This document shows positions 17,601 through 24,090 of a stretch of DNA of 64,000 bases, one piece after another. This stretch comes from CAYNRE01 sp964399535. GTDB lineage: Bacteria; Planctomycetota; Planctomycetia; Pirellulales; CAYNRE01. The notes beneath the pieces were generated by a model. The model worked only from the letters and a program-made list of their open reading frames with translations. It was not told where the DNA came from and searched no databases. The translations under genes were made by a program, and so were the position numbers. The DNA is taken from contig CAYNRE010000009.1 in the NCBI GenBank assembly GCA_964399535.1, forward strand, positions 248,001-312,000, in the 5' to 3' direction. The stretch's first letter is position 1; each line of letters begins with the position of its first letter.

Positions 17601-18897
17601 GAGCGCCGCCGAACGCGCCGCACTCGAGTCTCGTTCCGGCAGCCTGACCGGGCCAGGCACGACGGTTACCTACTCGGGCATTCGCTCGCTGGTGCTCGCC
17701 GGCGGCGGCGGCTTCGACCAGGCCGAATTGGCCGATTCGGCGGGCAACGACACCTTGGTCGCGCGCCCCGGCGAGGTCCAGCTTTCTTCCTCCACCTTCG
17801 ACCAAAAACTGACGGGCTTCGCCAGTGTCCGGGCAACCGCCTCGACCGGCCTGGATCAGGCCCACCTCTACGATTCCTCGGGCGACGATCAGCTCACCGC
17901 TCGGCCCACGCTAACCCAGCTTACGGGGGCCAACTTCCTCAGCGCCGCCCAGGGCTTCGATTCCGTGCGAGCCTACGCCAGCGGCGGCTACGACACGGCC
18001 CTGTTGTACGATTCGGCCGGCGACGACCAGCTCACTGCGCGGCCTGCCTACAGCCAGATTTCGGGTGCGGGCTTTTCCAACTACGCCAGCGGGTTCGACA
18101 ACGTCCGGGCTTACTCCGCCGCGGGCAGCGATACGGCGTCGGTCTACGACACCTCGGGCGACGACCAACTATTGGCGCGGCCCGATTTTACGCAGCTTTC
18201 CAGTTCGACCCACATGGCCTACGCCAAGGGCTTCCGCACGGTGCGCACCTTTGGCAGCACCGGCATGGACACCGCCGTGCTCTACGATTCGCCGGGTGCC
18301 GATCAGCTTGTTGCCAACTCCGAATCCTCGCAGCTTTCCGGCAACGGATTCTTGAACTATGTCAAGGGCTTCGACGAAGTGCGAGCCTTCGCCTCGACCG
18401 GGGGCGACACGGCCGACCTGTTCGATTCGGCGGGCAACGATCAGGTGCTCATCCGGCCTGAGTTCGCCCAAGTGGTGGGCTCGGGCTACTTTGTCATGGC
18501 CCGCGACTTCACCACGGTGCGAGTCACCGGCTCTTCGGGCAGCGATTCGGCCTCGTTGTTCGGCTCCAGCGGCAACGATACCCTTCAATTGCAGGGGGGC
18601 GTGGCCACTTTGCTGGCTTCCGGGCGCAGTTACTCGGTGAGCCAGATCGACCAGGTAAAGGTTTACGGAGCGACCGGCCAGAACACGGCGCAGTTGCTCG
18701 ATGCGGCCCTCTCGCTTGAGCTCGCTCAGGGACAGGATACGACCAAGATCACCGACGATGCCCTCTCGATCTGGCTCTATAACTTCCGGCGGCTGTCTGC
18801 CAGCAGTTCGCTCGAGGCCGTGGAAACGCCCAGTGGCCGCCGACTGACGGCTCGCGACTTCCTCTTCGGCGACGGCGGCAACTGGTCGACACTTTGA
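5623..18897 (+). CDS. Giant secreted multidomain protein (4,424 aa) with LEPR-XLL motif and metzincin-type zinc site
   Basis: The start ATG at 5623 has a GGAAGAGG ribosome site; the upstream in-frame extension begins before the likely promoter. Residues about 33-48 hold the Planctomycete export motif LRLEPCEERRLLA. Domains in order: Ig-like (50-190), a seven-repeat FG-GAP-like beta-propeller (about 208-550), a zinc peptidase region with HELGHALGLGH (H818, E819, H822, H828) and Met-turn NIMG (M838), a PPC domain (about 871-963), a long right-handed beta-helix region (about 990-1690), two further PPC-like domains (about 1720-1860 and 1905-2070), a beta-propeller/jelly-roll stretch and second beta-helix, two Calx-beta domains (about 3026-3130 and 3136-3248), repeated 'VVxWTS' propeller blades (about 3258-3626), putative Ig (3636-3726), PKD (3727-3823), and seven 46-residue C-terminal repeats. 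It probably acts at the cell surface in adhesion or polymer breakdown. Whether the peptidase site processes the protein itself is unknown. Confidence 0.85.
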   Translation: MGMLRSRHPWRRQRRWSWLSDLLPNDPTALKRRDPRSLRLEPCEERRLLAVGPQLITVGSAPGVFIQDGQTLRESPRELELTFDDGQIIDPDTLGGIQLVRAGFDGEIGGANDVAVSPGFAGIGDTPNRVVLRFASTLPDDQYRLTLFGSGPQALTNAAGQAFNDGVTRQIQFDIDLGAQVVAVVPQPVSRQSGETIVPLANPSPGTGRYGAALAAFGDNLAVGDPLDDENASDPGAVYVLGPTGNVIRKLTSPAPGGGGQFGAALAATASRVVVGAPGAAPSGIVGAGAVHVFNSSGLLVDSLLSTAPHSGENFGSSVAISGNLVAVGAPHHDIPGFDKTGAVTLFDLGGGSPLVIVNPEPGVTARFGTSVALSGSQLLVGAIGGPAGGKAYLFNLDGSLVRTIVNPGGGQNDEFGTSVAFLGDRLLVGAPYTDAGSFDSGAAYVLANDGTVLATLEPPVPQVSQHFGRSIAAVGGDVLVGAPLKNLPGGGSAGAGYLFSTTGQLKRSYENPSPSDGTNFGWAVAAVGNDLVFGVPYSTLGGSLVRINRSATGASLSQARNQIEVYFNEDELNPASAANPALYQLFATQGTLDSNDDGFFTPVSAVLDAAARKVTLTFAQDIQSLGGAGTYRLRIGDNAPAPAAPQVISPATDPTDTFAGATAAGALNLGSQTLVLRSEVLQTGSVLALAGGNNEPGHRDIPFESHVGGPDLTSGTQTIAFSFPLTYGGGLPNLITPAQKQRAREVLEYYANLLGVQFYETDNSGLQIVTGDPRALNPALPPGAVGGINGGALSIMNAFVDWGQSEFGGGWFTTAMHELGHALGLGHSYDLPPLNIMGSEGEQSQGNVEPVFPGNNDIVHAQYIHQPAANDVDLYKFRLDSTGTLRAEITAERLDGFSLLDSLITLYRESNGSRQIVARNDDYFGKDSMIELMLEPGDYYLAVSSTGNSTFDPTLANSGYGGRSEGAYELALKFTPQAPQQLVDMTGTPLDGDLDGRPGGAYDYWFQVGETLFVDKAADGTSGPAGSPGNPYRTIDQALAAAQPNQIVRVVGNGGADGRLDTPADALAYELGRDAGFNALADGDSLLVPRGVTLMVDSGAVVKLLRTNIDLGTSAPDVNRAEGALQILGTPAAKVYLTSFHNDALGQDSDPLPHVPLPADWGGLVLRADSDREGQGIFLNYINQAEISFGGGNVVVDSIEQPFASVFLAESRPTLTNLLIKQGAGEAISADPESFAESHFDTAAYRVDYDRVGPQVRHVLLDDNSINGLFVRVVTPSVSGVINKVDVPARFDDYDIVHVIGESLLIQGNPAGPLLQGGTLVARPSGRLAIDPGVVVKLAGSRIETEMGAQLIAEGLPGKQVIFTSLADDRYGAGGTFDTNQDGLFFSPDPDFGTPVPKPGDWAGLVLGPLSKANLDYAVVTFGGGAASVEGSLDQFNALEIYQAEARIAHSIVENNASGKSISNRAGRGSNEAAAIFVRGAQPELIANIVRDNTGPAVTIDVNALNFRPHADSGRTTGQFDALVGYANNVGPLLRGNRLENNDLNALLVRGATLTTESVWDDTDIVHVLQSEVVVQNHHTYSGLKLTSRPGESLVVKLQTTNSTNEAGLTAAGRPLDITDRIGGSVQLLGLPGAPVVLTALADDSVGAGLDPDGRPLVDTNNDGTPASGSGASPGAWRSVRFDNFSNDRNVALVLEEEPSYGADAELNALPNQAQYLGELAASELASDDNRRLGYEVRGAIREGSPGDVDIYSFKGVAGTQVWFDIDRTAMDLDLVLELIDANGVVRAVSNDNLSGDLYSNNPRDPYLAGFTLYGTPGTLGTYLVRVRSNSSNLAQLNGGLTDGSYMLQIRLSATDEMPGSTVRLADIRYATNGVEALGMPQHSPLLGESASAINEAVSPPVLINNSFDSAVDLGNLLESDRSVLSAAGAIISNEENWYKFTIDIKAIQRITGGSDGELTWATVLDLDYADGLLRPDLTLSVFDSTGTLIYIGRDSNIAEDRVRIGVDADNTDMNRGSFGTRDPYLGSTQLRTGQTYYVAVGTNGRLPAILNGTITSAAVDPTVRLEPVSGVLRVVEDHIGVTGYTSGVAEVGATAKVSTAGLLPINSTTELALAVEPFKFSDLGLYVANPITVAQGLPVDGNMPTNLSSQGTDQQQIRDITMRSDGRLFAYQALTGQDNTAGRLVEIRVDDGTLTVVGNDSIQNNILNTDNVDGLSFRNIGQQAADGGDQAPRYELYYSVRGASGSVLFRASPTTGAASEATPLGRIGPMNTTGTVSGLAWLDANNDGIDDQLWGVSTAGNIFRIDPTTGGVSGSVAIAGAPLFAGVTRGPQNLNNGDLAHTLFAMTTNGRLYAFDTTTGQLRTDLFNGAQFIQVTATQVTGVAFSPLDFNLWHPTLRRRSDVGHGINTAPDSSREGLGPRGLIPVGAANQNIVEREGGASFYFGLEQTTGEAIRYSDQAGQYGVLSQSYQAALASNPLIGNNYNLPGGAKGTLKTQTFSLAGSVYDDKPTLYFNYYLNSQNARGGTDPSSGTGNMLDSARVFISTDGGQSWQMLATNNAARGRSASDSELPEYWTASARPGDAIGGGALDSRQQIQELFDDETNSGVWRQARIDLGNYAGQSNLMLRFDFSTAGTMSQPGLPGDNFGNAGSIQRAQANEFEGFYVDDLIIGYAERGEMVTRTAGAVGGGPNTDFINLPVNTRPDAVKPVPTGVFQLEVRRGVETGAVALKPLKGIVVTSPQNTNTSPTGEGGRIVDRNIPRDIGQIIIESTQISFASQSGIVVDAAERGLDSDNPHPGSVRVLRELNRDQLVPGVTIKNNLIVGAQGSAIRFSGEPRLADLPDGAVPFGRIVNNTIYGGEQPAGIGLSITEYASPTVMNNIFANLATGVQFDFSPGVAATVLTGNVYHQNGANTVGGPTETFALQVAAGTPLFVDPDAGNFNLATQSRAIDASVNSLQDRPSLTTVTASINMPASAILAPDRDLFGRLRADDPSVAPFPGLGSNVFKDRGAIEALDPARVGALLIADASVLEGDVGTRDLAFTVVLSAPSTQPVRVSYNTASATATAGSDFLPVSGTLLFAPGQTTKTIVVPILGDTLGEQDETFLVNLTAPENATLVDSQATGTILNDDPILPSFLIDSIATDEGNGGTTPFVFTVTLAAAATTEVRVSYATSNGTASTPGDYQPANGTLVFAAGELSKTITVNVVGDRTVEPNETFFVNLSNPVGATITTSQGVGTIHNDDEPGTIGGPVGSEFQVNTTVAGNQRQPTVGMGPTGAFVVVYTSFDASGEGNIIARGYGPEGVPLTPERTVNGFVLGDQQQPDVAVDALGNFVVVWSGRGSGDDQGIFAQRFNSAGVPQGGPILVNNFTPGRQAQPSVAMDADGDFVVAWTSYDQGIVLAQRFDADGTPEGAKVQASTGPLQTSPAPQVATDVAGNFLVVWGGVQNGRQQILGQAFRFDSVPLGSFFLINDLSAIDPQVTPDVAGRGFGEFFVTWASNSAAGSSEIFARRYRNFSPISSVFQVNQTTVGTQSEPSVAMDLVGNTLVAWTSFGQDGSGRGIYSRVYNPAGTSISGNADQRVNSTTTGDQFEPAVAISPTGSGRMVVAWTGPDAAGQGVFAQRLEYDFSAAASSGPSFSLPTNFNVSEGQTAVFQPSAATSSTAGVRYSLGINAPSGATIDPITGRFEWQPTDNQQSVVPITVIATDLGPGQPATIRNVALHVGNAPPSSQWSAANQLRAGSPQTIRLSATDAGSLDQAGQFTYEIDWNGDGLFDQTVVGTGDAQVVHTFAAAGNYPVQVRATDKDGATGPSWTALATVLSSEVVPPVALGSLSQLSRLAPELNRTSSDYTFTASRTGLASAVWSLPAAGIDAQLVLFDNGSEIARGTLTGSTIRLDAPVVAGRGYTLQVTYFDSSGATSQGQLQLLNLLGRNGSAVTIEGTPADDVFDLVVGSQWELSLNGLDYRFDRTQVTSVAITGTGNADRLNLTGSSAAERAALESRSGSLTGPGTTVTYSGIRSLVLAGGGGFDQAELADSAGNDTLVARPGEVQLSSSTFDQKLTGFASVRATASTGLDQAHLYDSSGDDQLTARPTLTQLTGANFLSAAQGFDSVRAYASGGYDTALLYDSAGDDQLTARPAYSQISGAGFSNYASGFDNVRAYSAAGSDTASVYDTSGDDQLLARPDFTQLSSSTHMAYAKGFRTVRTFGSTGMDTAVLYDSPGADQLVANSESSQLSGNGFLNYVKGFDEVRAFASTGGDTADLFDSAGNDQVLIRPEFAQVVGSGYFVMARDFTTVRVTGSSGSDSASLFGSSGNDTLQLQGGVATLLASGRSYSVSQIDQVKVYGATGQNTAQLLDAALSLELAQGQDTTKITDDALSIWLYNFRRLSASSSLEAVETPSGRRLTARDFLFGDGGNWSTL
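17734..18699 (+). repeat. Seven tandem 138-bp repeats (46 aa each) in the giant gene
   Basis: From residue 4038 the protein repeats a 46-residue unit that begins D-S-A-G-D-D-Q-L, continues A-R-P, then G-F-D-x-V-R-A, and ends D-T-A-x-L-Y. There are seven units; the last two are the most divergent. The D-x-x-G-D/N-D pattern resembles beta-roll or haemolysin-type calcium motifs, but the spacing is far longer than the 9-residue RTX repeat. The DNA is diverged, so recent slippage is unlikely. Confidence 0.85.
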
Positions 18898-18957
18898 CCC
18901 CCGTTGCCACTTCGCCGGGGGGGTGCTTGATTGACGACAGCTAAGGGTTGGCCTTAG
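18898..18957 (+). terminator. Two consecutive hairpins after the giant gene
   Basis: CCCCCG (18898-18903) pairs with CGGGGG (18916-18921) directly after the stop codon. A second perfect hairpin, CTAAGG/CCTTAG (18941-18946 with 18952-18957), follows. No long T-run is present, so termination strength is uncertain. The remaining bases up to 19126 show no gene. Confidence 0.4.
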
Positions 18958-19126
18958 TCTGATGCTGTCGTCGGTGGCCGCCCGCGCGCCCCCTCGATTC
19001 AGTCCGCGTGCAGGGCTCAGCCGGCTGCTTTCCGTGGAGCACCGGTCCGTGACTCAGCGAGCCGAAATGCCCGTCTCTGCTGGCGCTACGATTCTTTTCT
19101 CTTACGCGACCGGGGAGGAGCTTGTC

Positions 19127-20233
19127 ATGAATCGCCGATTTCGCGCGACGTGGTTGTTGTTGGCCGCACTCTCGATCACGGGCACATCCCCGCTAGTGGG
19201 CGCGGAACCGGGACCGGCGTCGGCCCCGAGCGAGAATCCGACCGCGAACCTGACGGTAACCACCTTGCAACTTGGGCCGTCGAACAGCTTTGTGGCAGCC
19301 GGCGCATCGTCCGATCAACGACAACTCGAGGCCGAGGCCCATATCCTGGCCGCCCTGGACGGGCCCCTGGAAATCGACTTCGTCGAAACCCCGCTGCACG
19401 ATGTCGTCAACTATCTGGCCGATCGCTTGCAAGTGCCCACGTACCTGGATGTTCAAAACCTGGAAGATGCCGGCATCGGCGCCGATACGCCCGTCACGCT
19501 GCGAATGGCCCAGATTCGGGCTCGCTCCGTGCTCGACTTGTTGCTGGAGCCGCTGGATCTGGACTGGGTGATCGCCAAAGAGGTGTTGTACATCACCACG
19601 CGAGAACGAAGCTCGCAACTGTTGACCGTGCGAGTTTATCCCGTGGCCGACCTGGTCGCCGCGCGGGCCCGGCCCGCTACGGCGCGGAGAGCAATGGGAG
19701 GAGGCGGAGGAGGAGGAGGCGGAGGCGGAGGAGGGGGCATGGGCGTTCAGCCGCCGAACCCGCAGCCGGTTCCCGCGGTGGCGGCCGTAGCCGCCGATCC
19801 GGCCCCGTTTGACTTCGACAGCCTGATCGACGCCATTACCACCACGGTGTTGCCCAACACCTGGGACGAAGTCGGCGGCAGCGGCAGCATCGTCGAGTTC
19901 ATCGGTCCCGGCGGACCGGTCGTCGTGGTCTCGCAAACCCGCGAGGGCCACGAACAGCTAATCGAGCTCTTTAATCGGCTCCGGCGAAGTGCGGGTACGG
20001 TTGCACTCAACGTAACGTCTACCCAGGAAACCGCCGTGATCGGGGCCGTGCCGCGATCGCAGCTGATGCCCACGGTCTGGCCGCAAGCGATCCGCACTTC
20101 GGGCGATTCCGCAGGTGCACCGCTACTAGCACCGAGCCCAGCCGAGCTACCTACGGTCAGACCGCTGCCGGAACCCTCGCAGGGGGCGGTGCCGCCGAAT
20201 GCGATTTTCGGGCCGTCCCATCGTACGCGATAA
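19127..20233 (+). CDS. Exported protein with STN/secretin-like domain and a 14-glycine run
   Basis: The 368-residue protein starts at the ATG at 19127, preceded by GGGGAGGAG. A signal peptide (MNRRFRATWLLLAALS..., cut after about LVGA) leads to a mature exported protein. Residues about 65-165 (EIDFVETPLHDVVNYLADRL, then LRMAQIRARSVLDLLL and a V-I-x-I-T-T-R strand) have the beta-alpha-beta pattern of secretin N-domains/STN, common in Planctomycete exported proteins. A run of 14 consecutive glycines follows, then a second domain with DSLIDAITTTV and WDEVGGSGSI, and a Pro/Ala tail. It lies 229 bases after the giant gene on the same strand, but the hairpins between them argue against one transcript. 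Role unknown. Confidence 0.7.
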   Translation: MNRRFRATWLLLAALSITGTSPLVGAEPGPASAPSENPTANLTVTTLQLGPSNSFVAAGASSDQRQLEAEAHILAALDGPLEIDFVETPLHDVVNYLADRLQVPTYLDVQNLEDAGIGADTPVTLRMAQIRARSVLDLLLEPLDLDWVIAKEVLYITTRERSSQLLTVRVYPVADLVAARARPATARRAMGGGGGGGGGGGGGGMGVQPPNPQPVPAVAAVAADPAPFDFDSLIDAITTTVLPNTWDEVGGSGSIVEFIGPGGPVVVVSQTREGHEQLIELFNRLRRSAGTVALNVTSTQETAVIGAVPRSQLMPTVWPQAIRTSGDSAGAPLLAPSPAELPTVRPLPEPSQGAVPPNAIFGPSHRTR

Positions 20234-20398
20234 ACCGTACCACCGGGTCGCCGGCGGCAGTTTGGGCGTGGCGCTCTCTGGGCCCTTGGTGCTGCATGGG
20301 CCCCGGGGTGCTCCCGCGGGCCTGCGTGCTAAATGGGGCCTGGGGTGTTCAACGGGTTTTCGGAGAACTCACCTGGCGAGCCAGTGCAAACCCATGCC

Positions 20399-21778
20399 CT
20401 ACCGGCCAGCGGGGCTGCTCGGCTGGTCGGCCGAGCGGATGCCCTCGATGCTGTAAATCCGCGCCGAGGTGCGGATCAGCAGCCGGTCGCCGGCAATCGC
20501 CGGGCAGGCCAGGCACATGTCGTCTTCGGCCAGGGGGTTGGTGCCCAGCGGCTCGAATTGGTCCCCAGCTTTGATGACGAACGTGGTGCCGTCTTCGTTC
20601 AGGCAAAACACCTTGCCGTTATAGGCCCAGGGGCTGGCCGTAAACATGCGGCCGTCGGGAATCCGCGCTCGGGCGATTACCGGCTTGCCGGTCTTGGCGT
20701 CGTACGAGGCGAAGAAGCTGCCGTCTTGAACGATGTACACGCGCCCCTGGTAAATCACCGGAGAGGGCTGGTAGGCGCTGGCCTTGGGCTGAGACCACAC
20801 GACGAAATCGTTCGCGCTTTGGCCAGGTTCCAAAGTAATGTCGCCTTCGGCCCCCGGCCGAATGGCGGCCAAGGTCTTGATCTTGCCCATCACGTGGCCC
20901 GCCGCCACGTAGAGCAAGCCCTCGTCGGCCAGCGGCGTGGGAATGGCGTTGTGCGACATGTCGCCCAGGTGCCACAGCTCGTGGCCATCCAAGTCGTAGG
21001 CCCGGACCATGCCCGACCCCGAGGCGATAATTTCGGTGCGCAGCTCGTTTTGCCAAACTAGCGGCGTCGACCAACCGCTCTTTTCAGGCCGATCGATGCG
21101 CCACAGTTCTTTGCCGGTCAGCTTGTCGATCGCCATCAGAAACGACTGCGTTTCGTTGTCGGCCAGCACATAGAGCCGATCGGCGTGCAGCACCGGCGAA
21201 GCACCGGAACCCCAGCCGTTGGCCATATTCAGCGGCTCCAGCGGCAGCGACCAGACCGGTTCGCCGTCGGTGGTCAGACAAAACACGCCCACGCCGCCGA
21301 AATAGGCGTATACCCGCTCTCCGTCGGTCACGGGCGTTTCCGAGGCGTAGGTGTTCTTCAAGTGAATGGGGGTTTGCGGAGGACCGCTATGCACTTCGCG
21401 ATCCCAGAGAATCTTTCCGCTGCCGAGGTCCAGCCCCAGCACCCGCCAATGATGCACCCCCTGAGGGGGTTCCGGACGTTCGCCCCCCAGGTACAGGCCC
21501 TTGGTTTGCTCTTCGCTCGGCCCGTCGCTGGAAACCGTGGTCAGAAAGACCCGATCGCCCCACACGATGGGCGACGACCAGCCTCGGCCCGGTAGATCGG
21601 TTTTCCAGGCCACGCCCTCGTTGGCGTTCCAGCGTTCGGGTAGTCGGGGGCTATCGGCCACCACGGCCCTGGAATGGGGCCCACGAAACTGCGGCCAATC
21701 GTTCTCGGCTTGCGCCAGGCGACCGTGCGCGGCCAGGCTCAAACTCAACACGATCGCCAGGCGGAGGTACGAACTCAT
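20399..21778 (-). CDS. Exported PQQ-like beta-propeller protein
   Basis: The 459-residue protein starts at the ATG at 21778 with GGGGAGC upstream and begins with a signal peptide (MSSYLRLAIVLSLSLAAHGRLAQA). The mature start NDWPQFRGPHSRAV is the usual opening of Planctomycete PQQ-repeat proteins. Repeated blades follow (for example LTGKELWRI, AYDLDGHELWHL, VYIVQDGSFFASYDAKTGK), as in the BamB/quinoprotein propeller fold. The tryptophan-docking 'xGxxxW' signatures suggest the fold, not a real PQQ enzyme. The upstream gap 21779-22009 has no gene. BamB-type assembly function is not assumed, because the family is much expanded in this phylum. Confidence 0.8.
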   Translation of the reverse strand: MSSYLRLAIVLSLSLAAHGRLAQAENDWPQFRGPHSRAVVADSPRLPERWNANEGVAWKTDLPGRGWSSPIVWGDRVFLTTVSSDGPSEEQTKGLYLGGERPEPPQGVHHWRVLGLDLGSGKILWDREVHSGPPQTPIHLKNTYASETPVTDGERVYAYFGGVGVFCLTTDGEPVWSLPLEPLNMANGWGSGASPVLHADRLYVLADNETQSFLMAIDKLTGKELWRIDRPEKSGWSTPLVWQNELRTEIIASGSGMVRAYDLDGHELWHLGDMSHNAIPTPLADEGLLYVAAGHVMGKIKTLAAIRPGAEGDITLEPGQSANDFVVWSQPKASAYQPSPVIYQGRVYIVQDGSFFASYDAKTGKPVIARARIPDGRMFTASPWAYNGKVFCLNEDGTTFVIKAGDQFEPLGTNPLAEDDMCLACPAIAGDRLLIRTSARIYSIEGIRSADQPSSPAGR

Positions 21779-22009
21779 CGACAGCTCCCCAGTTGAAAAC
21801 GGCCATGCTGGCCGCATGGTTGGACAGGCGCGCCGCGGGGAGGGTACCCCCCCATGCCCCGAAAACCGCCCGGCATCGGGGGTCAGTATAACAGCGGGCA
21901 CAGGGCGGCACACGCCGGCGCGCCTGCCCGGGCAGCCGGTCGAAAGCCCCAAGACCGGGGCCAAACAGGTTCCCACGAGCTCAGCGCCCCGGCCCGGACG
22001 AATCGCTGG

Positions 22010-22996
22010 CTAGGCGGCGCGGCGCCCCGAGGGAGCCAGCGCCGACGGCGAATCGGGAAAATTGAGCCGCTCGCGAATCGCGTAGGGCTTTTTCCTCTGC
22101 GATTCGTAGTAGGTGCGCACCCCCAGCTCCCCCAACATTCCCAGCACCAGGAATTGCAAGCCCGCCAACACCGCCGACACGCTCAGCACCAGGAGCGGAT
22201 TGCCGGTCATGTCGACCCCCTGCCCCAGCTTCATCGCGACCAGCAGCGCGCCGGCCGCCAGCCCCAGGGCGCCGCAACCCAGCCCGAACAGTCCGAACAA
22301 TTTCATCGGGCTATTGAGGTACTGGATCAGGTATTTCACCGTGATTAAATCGAGCACCACCCGAATCGTGCGCCCCAGGCCGTACTTCGAGGTGCCAAAG
22401 CGGCGCGGATGATGCTGAGTGACCACCTCCGCGCAGCGGGCACCGCGCCACTGGGCCAGAATTGGTATGAAGCGATGCATTTCGCCGTAGAGCTGCAGGT
22501 CGTCGGCAATCTCGCGCCGCATTACCTTGAGCGTGCAGCCCAGATCGTGAATCGGAAACCGCGTGGTGCGCGAGATAATCCAGTTGGCGATGATCGATGG
22601 CAAGCGCCGGTTCAACAGCGCGTCTTGCCGGCGCTTTCGCCAGCCATGCACCAGGTCGAAGCCCTCTTCGAGCTTGGCGATCATCATCGGGATGTCGGTC
22701 GGGTCGTTTTGCGCGTCGGCGTCCATCAGCACGATAATGTCTCCGCTGGCATGATGAATGCCCGCGTCGAGCGCGGCGGTCTGACCGAAATTGCGGCGAA
22801 ACTCGATCACCCGCACGGCCCCGTCCCGGCTGGCCAGGCGGCGCAGCTCGTCGGTCGAGCCATCGCTCGAGCCGTCGTCGACGAACAGAATTTCGAACGG
22901 CCTGTCCAATTCCACCAGCACCCGGTGAATGGCGGCGTAGAGCGGCGCCAAGTTTTCGCGTTCGTTGTAGACCGGCAACACCACCGAAACACTCAT
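22010..22996 (-). CDS. Polyprenyl-phosphate-type glycosyltransferase (GT2, DPM1/GtrB-like)
   Basis: The 328-residue protein opens MSVSVVLPVYNEREN, has the GT-A motifs FVDDGSSDGS and DADAQNDP (D92, D94), and RRNFGQTAALDAG. Two membrane segments at about 235-258 and 270-295 give the GtrB/ArnC-like layout, in which a sugar is loaded on a lipid phosphate at the cytoplasmic face. The ATG at 22996 overlaps the preceding gene's TGA (shared ATGA, 22993-22996), so it is translationally coupled to the flippase-like gene. Together they probably make and move a lipid-linked sugar. Confidence 0.85.
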   Translation of the reverse strand: MSVSVVLPVYNERENLAPLYAAIHRVLVELDRPFEILFVDDGSSDGSTDELRRLASRDGAVRVIEFRRNFGQTAALDAGIHHASGDIIVLMDADAQNDPTDIPMMIAKLEEGFDLVHGWRKRRQDALLNRRLPSIIANWIISRTTRFPIHDLGCTLKVMRREIADDLQLYGEMHRFIPILAQWRGARCAEVVTQHHPRRFGTSKYGLGRTIRVVLDLITVKYLIQYLNSPMKLFGLFGLGCGALGLAAGALLVAMKLGQGVDMTGNPLLVLSVSAVLAGLQFLVLGMLGELGVRTYYESQRKKPYAIRERLNFPDSPSALAPSGRRAA

Positions 22997-24090
22997 CGCG
23001 TAGCTCCTCCTTGGGGCACCTCGACGCGGGCCGGGGAAAGCACGGTCGGCACGGCGCGCCGCCCCTGGCCCACGACCCCTTCCAATCGCCGCCCGCACAC
23101 GAACACCAACCCGCCCATCAGGCTGGCCGCCACGATCACGGCGAACCAGAGCAGCCCCAGCAGCAACCCTTGGGCTTGGGAGACACCAAAGCCGGTGAGC
23201 AGCCAGGCCAACCCGCCCTCGCGCAGCCCCAGGCCCGAGAGCGTAATCGGCAGCGCCGCCAACAGTGCCGAGAGGGGCACCGCGAACCCGTAGGCCCCCA
23301 ACCCCACCGACAGCCCGATGCCCGCCCCGATCAAGGCTACGGTGACCACGTTCAGAAGCTGTACCAGGAGGCTGAGCGCCATGACTTCGGCGGCCAAACG
23401 GCCGACGGACCCGGTACTGCCCGTCCGGACCAACGAGGCCCAGCGCCCGGGCAGCCAACCCCGCCGGCCGACCGCCAGCAGCCAGCGCCAGGCGGCCAGC
23501 AGGCCGACCCAGCACCCCGCCAGCAACACCAGCAACAGGGCCGCTCCACCCCACCAATTGGTTGCGCCGCGGGCAACCGTCCAGGCAGCGGCCGCCAGCA
23601 GCGAAAGCACCAAGATTCCGCCGCCGCGATCCCCGGCTACGCTCAGCCCCGCCAACGCACGGTCGCGCCAGTTCTGCGACAAGCAGTAAGCGCGATAGGC
23701 ATCGCCCCCCATCGAGCCGGGCAGGCCGAGGCCGAAAAACATCGCCTCGAAATACAGCCGCAGGCACTCAGGCCACGTGGCCGTAAGACCGACGGCCCGC
23801 ACCAGCCGCCACCAGCGAACCGAGCTGACCACCTGCGAGGCCAGGTAGCTGCCCCAGGCGGCCAGCCAGTAGCCCGGCTCTGCCTCGAGCACCGCGCGTA
23901 TCAATTCCCGCCCGTCGACCCGGGAGGCGATGGCGGCCAGCAGCCCCAGGCTTACCGCCAGCCGGAGAAGCCCCTTGGCGGCACGACTCAGCCGCCCCCG
24001 CCCACCTGGGACGGGAACCGGCTCGGCCGAAGCCCCCGGCAGGGGCGAACCTGCCGCTGTGCCTTCGGGTCCCAAGGAGTAGGAAGCCAT
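22993..24090 (-). CDS. Flippase-like integral membrane protein (UPF0104/AglD-type)
   Basis: The 365-residue protein carries eight or nine hydrophobic segments and the family features G-L-P-G-S-M-G-G-D-A-Y-R (residues about 140-151) and an I-T-L-S-G-L-G-L-R-E-G-G-L motif near the C-terminus. These place it in the lysylphosphatidylglycerol-synthase transmembrane/flippase-like family. The start is taken at the ATG at 24090 (MASYSLGP); a TTG at 24120 is possible. It is the first gene of a two-gene unit with the glycosyltransferase. Transport of a lipid-linked sugar is inferred from that coupling. Confidence 0.8.
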   Translation of the reverse strand: MASYSLGPEGTAAGSPLPGASAEPVPVPGGRGRLSRAAKGLLRLAVSLGLLAAIASRVDGRELIRAVLEAEPGYWLAAWGSYLASQVVSSVRWWRLVRAVGLTATWPECLRLYFEAMFFGLGLPGSMGGDAYRAYCLSQNWRDRALAGLSVAGDRGGGILVLSLLAAAAWTVARGATNWWGGAALLLVLLAGCWVGLLAAWRWLLAVGRRGWLPGRWASLVRTGSTGSVGRLAAEVMALSLLVQLLNVVTVALIGAGIGLSVGLGAYGFAVPLSALLAALPITLSGLGLREGGLAWLLTGFGVSQAQGLLLGLLWFAVIVAASLMGGLVFVCGRRLEGVVGQGRRAVPTVLSPARVEVPQGGATR

